Shown piece by piece: positions 1 to 8,801 of a stretch of 35,748 nt of DNA. Positions within the stretch are counted from its first letter, which is position 1, and each line of letters begins with the position of its first letter. The notes below the pieces were generated by a model that saw only the letters and a list, made by a program, of their open reading frames with translations, had not been told where the DNA came from and ran no database searches. The translations under genes were made by a program, and so were the position numbers. Origin of the DNA: an uncultured Flavobacteriales bacterium. Lineage in GTDB: Bacteria; Bacteroidota; Bacteroidia; Flavobacteriales_D; Parvicellaceae. Where the stretch lies: assembly GCA_913030835.1 (NCBI GenBank), contig CAJWDP010000032.1, positions 1-35,748 on the forward strand. Direction: 5' to 3'.

Positions 1-441
1 GATCTTTTCGCTGCACTGGAGGATTCGTTGGAAGAACAGGTGTCGTTTTTTAGAGGCATTTCATTCGATAAGGCAGACCATCGATACGAACCTGGAAAGT
101 GGAGTATAAAAGAGATCCTTCAACACCTGATCGATACCGAGCGGATCTTCGTTTACAGAGCACTCACTTTTCTCAGAGAACCCGGTGTCGAATTGCCCGG
201 TTACGATCATGAGAATTACGTCAGAAATTGTCCATTGGATCAGGTGTCTTTTGATGAGCTCATTGAAGAATTCAGACAGGTGCGATGCAGCTCGTTGTCT
301 TTCTATCGCAATGCTGATAAGGAGCTATTGAACAATGTCGGGATTGCCAATGGGAACGAAATGTCTGTGGATGACATCGGACGTATTTTGGTTGGGCACG
401 CAAAGCACCATATCGCCATGATATCGGAGCGTTATTTGTGA
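1..441 (+). CDS. DinB-superfamily protein (5' end outside window)
   Basis: The frame is open from base 1, and the first in-frame start-like codon (TTG, base 28) falls inside the fold, so the true start lies to the left. About 146 residues are visible, against roughly 150-175 for the family. What is seen: a helix containing LQHLID near the start and HAKHH near the end, the usual spread of histidines for the DinB/YfiT metal-binding four-helix bundle. The segment around YDHENYVRN is also typical. DinB-like proteins are small metal-dependent enzymes, some of them thiol transferases; the substrate here is unknown. It is followed by an independently promoted purH, so the context says little about its role. 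Family assignment is good, function is not assignable. Confidence 0.8.
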   Translation, partial: DLFAALEDSLEEQVSFFRGISFDKADHRYEPGKWSIKEILQHLIDTERIFVYRALTFLREPGVELPGYDHENYVRNCPLDQVSFDELIEEFRQVRCSSLSFYRNADKELLNNVGIANGNEMSVDDIGRILVGHAKHHIAMISERYL

Positions 442-535
442 CCGAAATATAGTCTGCTGTTGAGACAGTTTTGAACATTCTTGATTCACTTTTCAACATA
501 AGTTAAAAATCCCGTGGTAAGCTGCTTGGAACGGC

Positions 536-543
536 TATCTTTG
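536..543 (+). promoter_or_regulatory. purH promoter -7 element
   Basis: TATCTTTG matches the Bacteroidota -7 consensus TAnnTTTG exactly, 29 bases before the purH ATG. No convincing -33 TTTG is visible at the expected distance. Confidence 0.5.
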
Positions 544-572
544 CCGATAAATTACAAGCAAAATCTGCACGC

Positions 573-2093
573 ATGAAAAAGATAAAAAATGCACTCATCT
601 CGGTCTTTGATAAGGGCAATCTCGACCCCATCGTTAAAAAACTGGACGAGCTGGGTGTAACCATCTATTCGACCGGGGGAACTCAAAAATTCATAGAAGA
701 TATGGGGGTAGGAGTTGTTGCTGTTGAAAGTCTAACATCGTATCCATCGATCTTAGGTGGTAGAGTGAAAACGCTTCACCCAAAAGTGTTTGGTGGAATT
801 CTGAGCAGGAGAGAATTGGATGGGGATGTAGCCCAGCTGGAGGAATACGATATTCCAGAGATCGATCTTGTTATAGTTGACCTATATCCTTTTGAAGACA
901 CGGTATTGAGCGGTGCGGATTATCAATCCATCATTGAAAAGATAGACATTGGCGGGATCTCATTGATCCGTGCAGCAGCAAAGAACCACAAAGATGTAGT
1001 GATCGTTCCATCCAAAAATGAATACGGCTTTTTGTTGGATCTGCTCAACGATAAAAACGGGGAAACATCATCAGAAGATCGCATGAAACTGGCTTCTGCC
1101 GCGTTTAATGTGTCATCTCATTACGACACGCAGATCTTCAACTGGTTTTCCCATAGCGATGATGCGGTTTTTAAGCAGAGCATTTTACAGAGTAAAACAC
1201 TTCGATACGGAGAAAATCCGCATCAGAAGGGTGTTTTCTATGGAGCATTGAACGAGCTGTTCGATCAGCTCCACGGGAAAGAACTTTCGTACAACAATTT
1301 ATTGGATGTGGACGCAGCGGTTGCATTGATGCAGGAATTTGCGCAGAGTGAACCAACTTTTGCTGTCCTGAAACACAACAATGCATGTGGTCTTGCGACA
1401 AGAAGCACCATCAAACAGGCGTATGTTGATGCTCTTGCCGGGGATCCCGTTTCTGCATTTGGAGGAATTCTTATTGCCAACCGAACGATAGACATTGAAA
1501 CAGCGAATGAAATTCATCAGCTGTTCTGCGAGGTGGTTATTGCCCCGGGATTCCATGATGATGCGTTGGAAGTGCTTAAAGGTAAAAAGAACCGAATTAT
1601 CCTATTGCAAAAGCAGCTGGAATTGCCAAAAAATCAATTTAGAACAATACTGAATGGCGTGCTTTTTCAGGAAAAAGACAATGTGACGGATCAAAAAGAA
1701 GATTTTGAGGTCAAAACTTCTGCCATACCGAATGAGGCAGAGCTGGTAGATCTTGAATTTGCCAATAAGCTGGTGAAGCATACGAAGTCCAACACCATCG
1801 TTCTTGCCAAGAATGGGCAGCTACTTGCAAGCGGCACAGGACAAACGTCTCGAGTGGATGCACTAAGACAGGCCATACACAAAGCAGGCTCGTTTAACTT
1901 TGACCTCAATGGCGCTGTAATGGCATCAGACGCTTTTTTCCCGTTTCCTGATTGTGTTGAAATCGCATCAGAAGCCGGTATCAAGGCGGTGGTTCAGCCG
2001 GGCGGCTCTATTAAAGATCAGCTTTCCATCGATTTTTGTAACGAAAATGGTTTGTCCATGGTCTTTACAGGTAATCGACACTTTAAGCATTAA
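573..2093 (+). CDS. purH: Bifunctional AICAR formyltransferase / IMP cyclohydrolase
   Basis: Carries out the last two steps of de novo purine synthesis: AICAR is formylated with 10-formyl-THF, then FAICAR is cyclised to IMP, in the cytosol. The N-terminal MGS-like cyclohydrolase domain (about residues 1-140) shows ALISVFDKG and YSTGGT. The C-terminal transformylase part shows LRYGENPHQ and VLKHNNACG, whose Lys-His pair corresponds to the catalytic KH of the family. The end (VQPGGSIKD, then FTGNRHFKH) is canonical. At 506 aa it is near the usual 510-530. The ATG at 573 lies after a TAnnTTTG element and gives the typical N-terminus. It stands alone; the 118 bases to mreB hold AT-rich sequence with no clear terminator. 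The 10-formyl-THF requirement links it to the folate genes further along. Confidence 0.97.
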   Translation: MKKIKNALISVFDKGNLDPIVKKLDELGVTIYSTGGTQKFIEDMGVGVVAVESLTSYPSILGGRVKTLHPKVFGGILSRRELDGDVAQLEEYDIPEIDLVIVDLYPFEDTVLSGADYQSIIEKIDIGGISLIRAAAKNHKDVVIVPSKNEYGFLLDLLNDKNGETSSEDRMKLASAAFNVSSHYDTQIFNWFSHSDDAVFKQSILQSKTLRYGENPHQKGVFYGALNELFDQLHGKELSYNNLLDVDAAVALMQEFAQSEPTFAVLKHNNACGLATRSTIKQAYVDALAGDPVSAFGGILIANRTIDIETANEIHQLFCEVVIAPGFHDDALEVLKGKKNRIILLQKQLELPKNQFRTILNGVLFQEKDNVTDQKEDFEVKTSAIPNEAELVDLEFANKLVKHTKSNTIVLAKNGQLLASGTGQTSRVDALRQAIHKAGSFNFDLNGAVMASDAFFPFPDCVEIASEAGIKAVVQPGGSIKDQLSIDFCNENGLSMVFTGNRHFKH

Positions 2094-2190
2094 TTAATTA
2101 ACAATTAATCGGTTTTTATTAACGAACAATAACTGACGCATCCGATGAGATTGTTTAATTAGTACATTTAATCCACGCATTAAAAACCTA

Positions 2191-2197
2191 AAGGAGG
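2191..2197 (+). promoter_or_regulatory. Strong Shine-Dalgarno sequence of mreB
   Basis: AAGGAGG is a full-strength anti-SD complement, rare in this window and in Bacteroidota generally. It lies 14 bases before the mreB ATG at 2212, further than the usual 5-9. Confidence 0.5.
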
Positions 2198-2211
2198 CAG
2201 GAATATAGTCA

Positions 2212-3237
2212 ATGGGAATGTTCGATTTTTTTACTCAAGAAATTGCGATCGATTTGGGCACGGCAAATACCCTGGTCATTCATAATGACAAGGTAGTAGT
2301 TGATGAGCCTTCAATTGTTGCGATTGATCGTACATCGATGAAAATCATCGGTATCGGACGCAAGGCGCAGCAGATGCATGGTAAAACCCATGAGAACATT
2401 AAAACCATCCGACCATTGAAGGATGGTGTGATCGCTGATTTCCAGGCTGCTGAGCATATGATTCGTGGCTTTATTAAAATGATGAAGCCCAATGCTCGAT
2501 TTTTTAATCCTACACTAAGGATGGTGATTTGTATTCCATCGGGAATCACGGAAGTAGAGAAACGAGCAGTTCGCGACAGCGCAGAGCATGCAGGTGGAAA
2601 AGAAGTGTATCTGATCCATGAACCCATGGCGGCTGCAATTGGAATCGGAATCGATGTGGAAGAGCCAATGGGGAATATGGTGATCGATATCGGCGGAGGA
2701 ACTTCCGAAATTGCTGTGATCGCTTTGGGCGGAATTGTATGCGATAAATCCATCCGCGTGGCCGGGGATGATTTCACAAGTGACATTGAGGAGTACATGC
2801 GTCGACAGCACAATATCCTGATCGGTGAAAGAACAGCAGAACAGATTAAAATCGAAGTTGGTGCGGCATTACCTGATCTAGAAAATCCGCCGGAAGATTA
2901 TGCAGTAAGAGGAAGAGATTTAATGACGGGTATCCCGAAGGAGATTTTTGTTTCATACGTAGAAATTTCGCAGGCATTGGATAAATCCATATCCAAAATT
3001 GAGGAGGCAATTTTATCAGCCCTGGTACTTACTCCTCCTGAGCTTTCTGCCGACATTTACAAAACTGGGATTTATCTTGCAGGTGGCGGTTCGATGTTGA
3101 GAGGATTGGATAAACGGATCTCCATAAAAACAAAATTACCCGTGCACATCGCAGAAGATCCATTGAGGGCCGTGGCAAGGGGAACGGGAATCGCATTAAA
3201 AAATGTAGATCGATTCCAGTTCTTGATAAAAGAGTAA
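2212..3237 (+). CDS. mreB: Rod-shape actin homologue MreB
   Basis: ATP-binding bacterial actin that forms membrane-attached filaments and steers lateral cell-wall synthesis. Actin-fold motifs are present: phosphate-1 loop EIAIDLGTANT near the N-terminus, phosphate-2 loop VIDIGGGTSEIAV mid-protein, and an adenosine-type GIYLAGGGSMLRGLD motif near the C-terminus. The 341 aa length is normal. The first ATG gives MGMFDFF, the usual short hydrophobic membrane-binding N-terminus; a second ATG follows two codons later. It heads the operon mreB-mreC-mreD-mrdA-rodA, with 25 bases to mreC. Upstream is an unusually strong Shine-Dalgarno sequence (2191-2197). No good TAnnTTTG promoter was found in 2094-2211. 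Confidence 0.97.
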   Translation: MGMFDFFTQEIAIDLGTANTLVIHNDKVVVDEPSIVAIDRTSMKIIGIGRKAQQMHGKTHENIKTIRPLKDGVIADFQAAEHMIRGFIKMMKPNARFFNPTLRMVICIPSGITEVEKRAVRDSAEHAGGKEVYLIHEPMAAAIGIGIDVEEPMGNMVIDIGGGTSEIAVIALGGIVCDKSIRVAGDDFTSDIEEYMRRQHNILIGERTAEQIKIEVGAALPDLENPPEDYAVRGRDLMTGIPKEIFVSYVEISQALDKSISKIEEAILSALVLTPPELSADIYKTGIYLAGGGSMLRGLDKRISIKTKLPVHIAEDPLRAVARGTGIALKNVDRFQFLIKE

Positions 3238-3262
3238 TTGAACCAAATATTGAGGAAAAGAG

Positions 3263-4126
3263 ATGCAAAATTTATTCGCACTCCTAAAACGATATAGCAG
3301 CTTCCTCTATTTTCTCCTTTTGCAGTTTATTTGCTTTTTCTTACTGATCAATTACAACAATTTTCATGGTTCAAAATACTGGAATTCCACCAACGATCTT
3401 GTCGGATGGATACAGGAAAAAGAAGCGGATATTACGTCCTACTTTAGCTTGAAACAAGAGAATGAAAAGCTCTCTGTAGAGAACAGCCGGCTCAAAGAAG
3501 TGCTATTTTCCGGGTTAGATTCACGCAAACGAAAATGGCTGCAAGAGATCGATAGCATCAAAGAATGGAAATACGAATACATCCCGGCTAGAGTAGTTTC
3601 AAGTACAAGCAAATACCGGAAGAATTATCTCCTCTTGGATATTGGTTGGGCAGATGGAGTAGACCCGAATCAACTGATGGGTGTAGTCGGGCCACAGGGA
3701 GTGGTCGGATATGCTAAGAAAGGGGGGAGTGAGCATTACACTCAAGTGGTTTCCATTCTTCATTCCAAGTTTCTACTGAGCGTGGTGCATAGCAAATCCG
3801 AACAACAGGGCATGCTTTCCTGGCAAAATGAAGACGATCGATTTACGGCAACGATTTCCGATTTCCCGGCCTATGTGGATATTCAGGTCGGTGACGCAAT
3901 AGTTACCAGTGGAAACACAGGGGTATTCCCAAGGGGAGAAGTTGTGGGAACTGTGAGCGACGTAGTTGAAATTCCAAAAAGCAATAGTGCGAAACTAACC
4001 ATAAAGCTGGCAACGGATTTTAACAGCGTGTACCACGTGTCCGTAATCAGAAATAATGAAATCCTTGAGCTACAGGATTTGGAAAACGGTACGGAAGACG
4101 AGCCTAAAACACCGACGACTGAATGA
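3263..4126 (+). CDS. mreC: Rod-shape protein MreC
   Basis: Bitopic inner-membrane protein whose periplasmic part activates PBP2/RodA in the elongasome. What is seen: a short cytosolic N-terminus, one membrane helix at about residues 13-31, a likely coiled coil at about 55-85 (repeated Glu/Lys/Leu heptads around QENEKLSVENSRL), then the MreC beta-barrel region with LLDIGWADGVDPNQLMGVVGPQGVVG and GDAIVTSGNTGVFPRGEVVG-type segments. The 287 aa length is normal. The C-terminal tail after about residue 265 is acidic and Thr/Pro-rich, as in many homologues. Its stop overlaps the mreD start (ATGA), suggesting translational coupling. Confidence 0.95.
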   Translation: MQNLFALLKRYSSFLYFLLLQFICFFLLINYNNFHGSKYWNSTNDLVGWIQEKEADITSYFSLKQENEKLSVENSRLKEVLFSGLDSRKRKWLQEIDSIKEWKYEYIPARVVSSTSKYRKNYLLLDIGWADGVDPNQLMGVVGPQGVVGYAKKGGSEHYTQVVSILHSKFLLSVVHSKSEQQGMLSWQNEDDRFTATISDFPAYVDIQVGDAIVTSGNTGVFPRGEVVGTVSDVVEIPKSNSAKLTIKLATDFNSVYHVSVIRNNEILELQDLENGTEDEPKTPTTE

Positions 4127-4650
4127 GAGAAGTTATAGGACATATCGGTCGTTTTGTAGTTCTGATTCTTCTGCAGGCATTGATATTGCAGAATATAGAG
4201 CTGGGTTCGCTATCCTCGTATTTCAACCCTTTTCTGTACATCCTGTTTATTATGATGTTGCCCTTTGATCTACCTACATGGGCAGTACTAACCCTCTCCT
4301 GTATACTGGGATTCACACTCGATTTATTTACCGAAACTCTAGGTATGCATGCTTCGGCTTGTGTATTGATCGCTTTCTTAAGACCCTGGGTGCTAAAATT
4401 GTTGGCAAGCCGTGATGAGTACGAGTTTAGAAACAAACCCAATATTCATGTGATGGGATTTAGCTGGTCTTTATACTATGGGTTTTTAATGGCCCTAATT
4501 CATCATTTCTGGTTCTACTTTATTGAAGATTTTAGATTGATCGATCTGCATATCATAATTTTGAAAGCGCTGTGCAGTGCAATCTTCACAACGGCATTGA
4601 TCATTAGCGCCCAGTACTTGACCAATAAACATAGGAAGGAAAATGGATAG
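4123..4650 (+). CDS. mreD: Rod-shape protein MreD
   Basis: Small polytopic membrane component of the elongasome. The 175 aa sequence is mostly hydrophobic, with about five membrane helices (around residues 8-26, 32-50, 54-75, 105-128 and 140-162). Short conserved features such as FNPFLYILFI and LGFTLDLF resemble Bacteroidota MreD. The sequence is weakly conserved across bacteria, so the call relies partly on its place between mreC and the PBP2 gene. The start overlaps the mreC stop by four bases and the last codons overlap the mrdA start by eight, so its translation is probably linked to both. Confidence 0.9.
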   Translation: MREVIGHIGRFVVLILLQALILQNIELGSLSSYFNPFLYILFIMMLPFDLPTWAVLTLSCILGFTLDLFTETLGMHASACVLIAFLRPWVLKLLASRDEYEFRNKPNIHVMGFSWSLYYGFLMALIHHFWFYFIEDFRLIDLHIIILKALCSAIFTTALIISAQYLTNKHRKENG

Positions 4651-6505
4651 TGTACAGAATCGGAAGTTTGTGATTCTTGCTATTTTCATTCTAGTCGGGA
4701 TGATCTATGTAACCCGATTAATTTACGTTCAGATCTTTGATGAGGATCATAAGAAATGGGCGCTTACGGTAAGTCAGAGAAGTTTGAGGATATTACCCGA
4801 TCGAGGGGTGGTTTTTGATCGCAATGGAAAGGTGCTGGTTAAAAATGAAAATAGCTATGACTTGTGTATTACCCCTGCAGACTTTGGTGAAGAAGATTCC
4901 GCCGAAATTGGTCAATTGCTGAACATGTCTATTGAAGAATTGAGAGCGATTCTCAATGTAACAGGTATTGAACGGATTGTGCCACAAAAAGCAATATCGG
5001 GGTTGGAAATTGAGGAAATGGAATCATTACAGCACCAGCTCATTGAGAGTGAAGCATTTCATTTTATCGAATCAAGCAAACGGGTTTATCCCGGAAGAAT
5101 CGCTGCACATGTGCTAGGTTTTACGGGAATCATACAACCAAAACAGCTGGAAAGGGACACCGCGAATTACTACCGGGAGCAGGATTTTGTCGGCAGATCG
5201 GGCATTGAACAGGTCTATGAAGAAGAACTGAGAGGTTTGATCGGTTATAGACAGATCATCAAGGATAATAAAGGACAGGAAAAACAGCTCGTCGAGTACG
5301 ATACCGCAATTGCCGGAAATAACCTTACGCTCACGATTGATGCAGATTTGCAAGAATATGGTGAGCAGCTGATGGTAAATAAGATTGGAAGTATTGTGGC
5401 TATTCAGCCGCAAACCGGGGAAATATTAAGTATGGTTAGTGCGCCGGGGTACGATCCGAATCTGTTTTCCGGGGATGGTTTGAGAAAAAATTACGACAGT
5501 ATTTTTAACCCGAAAGACACATTGCAGACCTCAAAGAATAAAGCGATATACAACGATACCTACAGGCCGGGTTCCATTTTCAAATTGGTTCAGGCCTTAA
5601 TCGCTATGCAAGAGGGAGTGATCGATTCAACAACGGGTTTCCCTTGTAATAAAATACCCATGAATTGTCACAATCATCCGCACCCGTCAAATGTAAAAAT
5701 AGCGATACAACATTCCTGTAATCCGTATTTCTATAATGTGTATAGAAGACTTTTACTCCGAGGAGAAAGAAAAAGTCATTTTCTGGACAGTCGAATCGGG
5801 CTTACACGCTGGGAAAATGCAGTCCGATCTTTTGGTTTGGGAACGGCCTTTGAAACCGACATTCCCGGAGTGAAGACAGGCAATGTTCCTGACACTACGT
5901 TCTATGATGAAGAGTTCCCTCGGAACAAACCCTATGGACGAAACAGGTGGGCCTTCAGTATGATCTATTCCAATGCTATCGGGGAAGGAGAAATTGGAGT
6001 GGCACCTATCCAGATGGCCAATCTTGCAGCAATAATTGCGAACAGAGGATGGTACAGAACACCACATTTTGTTAAGGCCGTCGGAGACTCGTTAATAAAA
6101 GACGAACGCTATATCAGAAAGAATTATTCGGCGGTCGAATCAAAGTACTTTGAGCCGGTCATATCTGCTATGGAGTCGGTGGTGGTAAACGGCACGGCTA
6201 GAAATGCTCAAATTGATTCGGTTCGGGTTTGTGGTAAGACTGGAACGGTAGAGAATAAATCATTCAACGATCATTCTGTATTCATCGCATTTGCACCACG
6301 AGAAGATCCAGAAATAGCCATTGCAGTTTATGTAGAGTATGGCACATGGGGAGGAACCTGGGCGGCTCCTATTGCAAGCTTGATGATGGAAAAATACCTT
6401 AGGCAGATCGGTTCTATTCAAGGAGCTCGGTCGGAAAAGTCACTTGCAAAAGAGAAGCGAGCGTTCGAATCAGTAATATTGGATAAGAATGCGGACATCA
6501 GGTAG
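4643..6505 (+). CDS. mrdA: Penicillin-binding protein 2 (class B transpeptidase)
   Basis: Elongation-specific DD-transpeptidase that crosslinks peptidoglycan made by RodA. What is seen: an N-terminal membrane anchor (about residues 8-28), the PBP dimerisation/pedestal region (about 50-210, with LPDRGVVFDRNG and YPGRIAAHVLGF), then the transpeptidase domain with S311-I-F-K314 (nucleophile tetrad), S358-C-N360 and K532-T-G534. Between the first two motifs lie C335, C342, H343, H345, H347 and C359, a possible zinc site. The length, 620 aa, is normal. The start overlaps mreD by 8 bases and the end overlaps rodA by 17, so the unit is tightly coupled. The C-terminal 35 residues or so are charged and probably not part of the domain. 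Confidence 0.96.
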   Translation: MDSVQNRKFVILAIFILVGMIYVTRLIYVQIFDEDHKKWALTVSQRSLRILPDRGVVFDRNGKVLVKNENSYDLCITPADFGEEDSAEIGQLLNMSIEELRAILNVTGIERIVPQKAISGLEIEEMESLQHQLIESEAFHFIESSKRVYPGRIAAHVLGFTGIIQPKQLERDTANYYREQDFVGRSGIEQVYEEELRGLIGYRQIIKDNKGQEKQLVEYDTAIAGNNLTLTIDADLQEYGEQLMVNKIGSIVAIQPQTGEILSMVSAPGYDPNLFSGDGLRKNYDSIFNPKDTLQTSKNKAIYNDTYRPGSIFKLVQALIAMQEGVIDSTTGFPCNKIPMNCHNHPHPSNVKIAIQHSCNPYFYNVYRRLLLRGERKSHFLDSRIGLTRWENAVRSFGLGTAFETDIPGVKTGNVPDTTFYDEEFPRNKPYGRNRWAFSMIYSNAIGEGEIGVAPIQMANLAAIIANRGWYRTPHFVKAVGDSLIKDERYIRKNYSAVESKYFEPVISAMESVVVNGTARNAQIDSVRVCGKTGTVENKSFNDHSVFIAFAPREDPEIAIAVYVEYGTWGGTWAAPIASLMMEKYLRQIGSIQGARSEKSLAKEKRAFESVILDKNADIR

Positions 6506-7814
6506 ACTAGATATTTTTCCGAAGCGGATCGACAATCTAATGCTGTTGATATATGCTGCATTTGTACTTCTCGGTTTGCTTACCATCTATTCTTCTGCTT
6601 ATACAGCCGATCTGCCGTCCCTGTTTTCATTGGAAAAAGAATATGGAAAGCAGGTCCTGTACATTGGTATTTCGATTGTTGTAGGAATGATCATATTACT
6701 CATTGACGGCAAATTCTTTATCAATTACTCCTACCACATTTACGGATTTATCATCTTACTGCTCATTGCTGTCCTTTTTACTCCTGCTGTTAAGGGTGCT
6801 CATTCCTGGTTCAAACTGGGAGGGTTTTCGTTGCAACCATCGGAATTTGCAAAGTTCGCAACCACGTTAGCATTTGCTAAATTGCTCAGCTCTCCAAACC
6901 GAAAACTAACAGACAACAAAACCCGATTTTATGCGGTAAGCTTATTGATGATGCCGGCTGTATTGATTACCCTTCAACCCGACCCGGGAACCGTTTTGGT
7001 GTTTGTGTCGTTTCTTTTGGTCATGTATCGGGAAGGAATGTCGGGAATCATTTTGCTACTGGGTTTGCTCGTAGCAGTAATTACCGTAATGACCATATTT
7101 ATACGCGATTCTGTCCTATTGTGGGGGCTTCTCCAGGGCCCTTGGATCCTGGTCGCATTTGCTTGTATGCTGTTCGCGGTTTCTATATTTGTGATTCGAA
7201 AAACAGTGCGGAAAAGACAACGTAAAACACAGGTGGTTCGAGCGATCTATGTGCTGGTGATTACCGTTGTAGTTTCCCTAAGCACAAAGTTGGTTCACGA
7301 ACATGTGTTTAGTGACAGGCATCGTGATCGGTTTGATGTTATTCTCGGCCTGATAGACGACAAAACCGGAGTAGGGTACAATCAGGCACAGAGCATGGCG
7401 GCAATAGCTTCGGGTGGAATCGTTGGTAAGGGCTACAGAAATGCAACGTTGTCGAATGATCAATTCAATCAGGTTCCGGAACAGAGTACAGATTTTATCT
7501 TTTGCGGTTGGGGAGAGGAATGGGGCTTGATTGGAAGCGTTCTTTTTATTGTTCTTTATATTACGATGCTGATCCGAATCATCATGATCGCAGAACGACA
7601 GCGGTCTCAGTACACAAGGATTTTTGGATACTGTACGGCCTGCATTTTATTTTTCCATTTCCTGATTAATATTGGCATGGTGATCGGCGTGGTGCCGGTA
7701 GTAGGAATTCCTCTGCCGTTTTTCAGCTATGGAGGATCTTCGATCATAGGCTTCACCATTCTCTTGTTTATTTTCCTCCGATTGGATTCAGAACGGATGG
7801 ATGTGCTGCGTTAA
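6489..7814 (+). CDS. rodA: Peptidoglycan glycosyltransferase RodA (SEDS family)
   Basis: SEDS-family polymerase that builds glycan strands from lipid II with PBP2. It is polytopic, with about ten membrane helices. Family segments include WFKLGGFSLQPSEFAK, LQPDPGTVLV, the periplasmic loop with the GYNQAQSMAAIASGG motif, and near the end GVVPVVGIPLPFFSYGGSS, the SEDS signature. At 441 aa it is longer than Escherichia coli RodA (about 370); the extra length lies in a charged loop around residues 225-270, common in Bacteroidota. The ATG at 6489 is inside the mrdA 3' end (17-base overlap). Its stop TAA shares bases with the stop of the convergent gene at 7811. Confidence 0.95.
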   Translation: MRTSGRLDIFPKRIDNLMLLIYAAFVLLGLLTIYSSAYTADLPSLFSLEKEYGKQVLYIGISIVVGMIILLIDGKFFINYSYHIYGFIILLLIAVLFTPAVKGAHSWFKLGGFSLQPSEFAKFATTLAFAKLLSSPNRKLTDNKTRFYAVSLLMMPAVLITLQPDPGTVLVFVSFLLVMYREGMSGIILLLGLLVAVITVMTIFIRDSVLLWGLLQGPWILVAFACMLFAVSIFVIRKTVRKRQRKTQVVRAIYVLVITVVVSLSTKLVHEHVFSDRHRDRFDVILGLIDDKTGVGYNQAQSMAAIASGGIVGKGYRNATLSNDQFNQVPEQSTDFIFCGWGEEWGLIGSVLFIVLYITMLIRIIMIAERQRSQYTRIFGYCTACILFFHFLINIGMVIGVVPVVGIPLPFFSYGGSSIIGFTILLFIFLRLDSERMDVLR

Positions 7815-8755
7815 AGTCCGTTCAAGTTAAGACTGTCGATGCTCCTTAAAGGATCACTTGTATTGAAAAAGTCAATCATTACAAAATTGGGAATATGGTT
7901 GTTGTATGCCCAGCAGGATCGGGCACGTGGTAGAAGGAAACTAACGTCATTGATAATCGCTGCATCATCCTGCTGAGGGGTAATGTCAGTAATAAAATGA
8001 TTCAATGTAAACAATGTGCCACCCGTATGGTTACCCCGAAATTTTTCACAATCGAACGTACTTGGGTTTTGGTGATCGTAATCTGTGTCGTAAATGAAGT
8101 TGTACATGTCGTGGATCTTTGGGTACGGATCGGTGCTCGCCCCATCGTCCATAAAAACGACCAGCCGTTTATTGGCATCAATCATTGATTGAAGTGTGGG
8201 CCAGGGAGAGGAGAAATCCTGTTCGTGCATGAATTCGTCCATCCCTTCTGCAGCAAATGCGGCCATTACCTCTCCGGGAGGCGCATCCCCTTCAATGGTG
8301 ATTGGAATCACCTCTTTAGGATGGGCAAGATAAAATGCCTTGATCTCATTCAAAACGCTTTCAAATGTTTCGCATCCAAGCGTCGGATCACCATGATATA
8401 CATAAAGATTGTCCGGAGCGCCGGAGCAGAACAGCCACCCTGTTGTGCTTCCTGAGGTATTGTACACTTTCAACCCAATTCCTCGAACGCCGGCATTCAA
8501 TTGCTCTGTGATGTCTCCGTCCTGATTGGCTGCGAGCGAGCTAAAATCTGCGAGATCAGCATGCGCATTATGCGTCATTAGATAGGAAACCTCATTGAAT
8601 CTTTTGGCGCATAGCTCGGGATGCAAATTACATGTGTCTGTGATTGCACCTGACGAATTGCCTCCCGATGGACATTCCTCTGTATTTCGATCCTCCTTTT
8701 TGCATTGAATAATGCAGACGGATACAAGCAAAATGAATACTACTCTATAGCTCAT
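7811..8755 (-). CDS. PI-PLC-like phosphodiesterase, predicted lipoprotein
   Basis: Resembles the PLC-like TIM-barrel phosphodiesterase superfamily (phosphatidylinositol-specific phospholipase C X region). Visible signs: a hydrophobic signal with possible lipobox IIQC (C18, followed by Lys-Lys), a Cys-containing linker, then THNAH with H62, GVR with R91, and YHG with H121. These correspond to the two catalytic histidines and the arginine of the family. The Asp that usually follows the arginine (LDIDVY-type) is replaced: the segment here reads GLKVY. Substrate is unknown; homologues act on phospholipids or are uncharacterised surface proteins. It lies 46 bases after folA on the same strand and may be read from the thyA promoter. 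Gln before C18 is unusual for a lipobox, so lipidation is uncertain. Confidence 0.78.
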   Translation of the reverse strand: MSYRVVFILLVSVCIIQCKKEDRNTEECPSGGNSSGAITDTCNLHPELCAKRFNEVSYLMTHNAHADLADFSSLAANQDGDITEQLNAGVRGIGLKVYNTSGSTTGWLFCSGAPDNLYVYHGDPTLGCETFESVLNEIKAFYLAHPKEVIPITIEGDAPPGEVMAAFAAEGMDEFMHEQDFSSPWPTLQSMIDANKRLVVFMDDGASTDPYPKIHDMYNFIYDTDYDHQNPSTFDCEKFRGNHTGGTLFTLNHFITDITPQQDDAAIINDVSFLLPRARSCWAYNNHIPNFVMIDFFNTSDPLRSIDSLNLNGL

Positions 8756-8801
8756 AAATATTGTGGTAAAGTCTTAATCTCCTAAATATACAAAAGGACA
8801 A

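Noticed and set aside
2094-2211. Riboswitch or terminator between purH and mreB
   Set aside because: Only AT-rich simple sequence (TTAATTAATTAA) apart from the Shine-Dalgarno; no conserved riboswitch core or stable stem.
2280-2813. 177-codon minus-strand open frame inside mreB
   Set aside because: Antisense to a clear actin-family gene, with low-complexity Ile/Ser-rich product and no start context.
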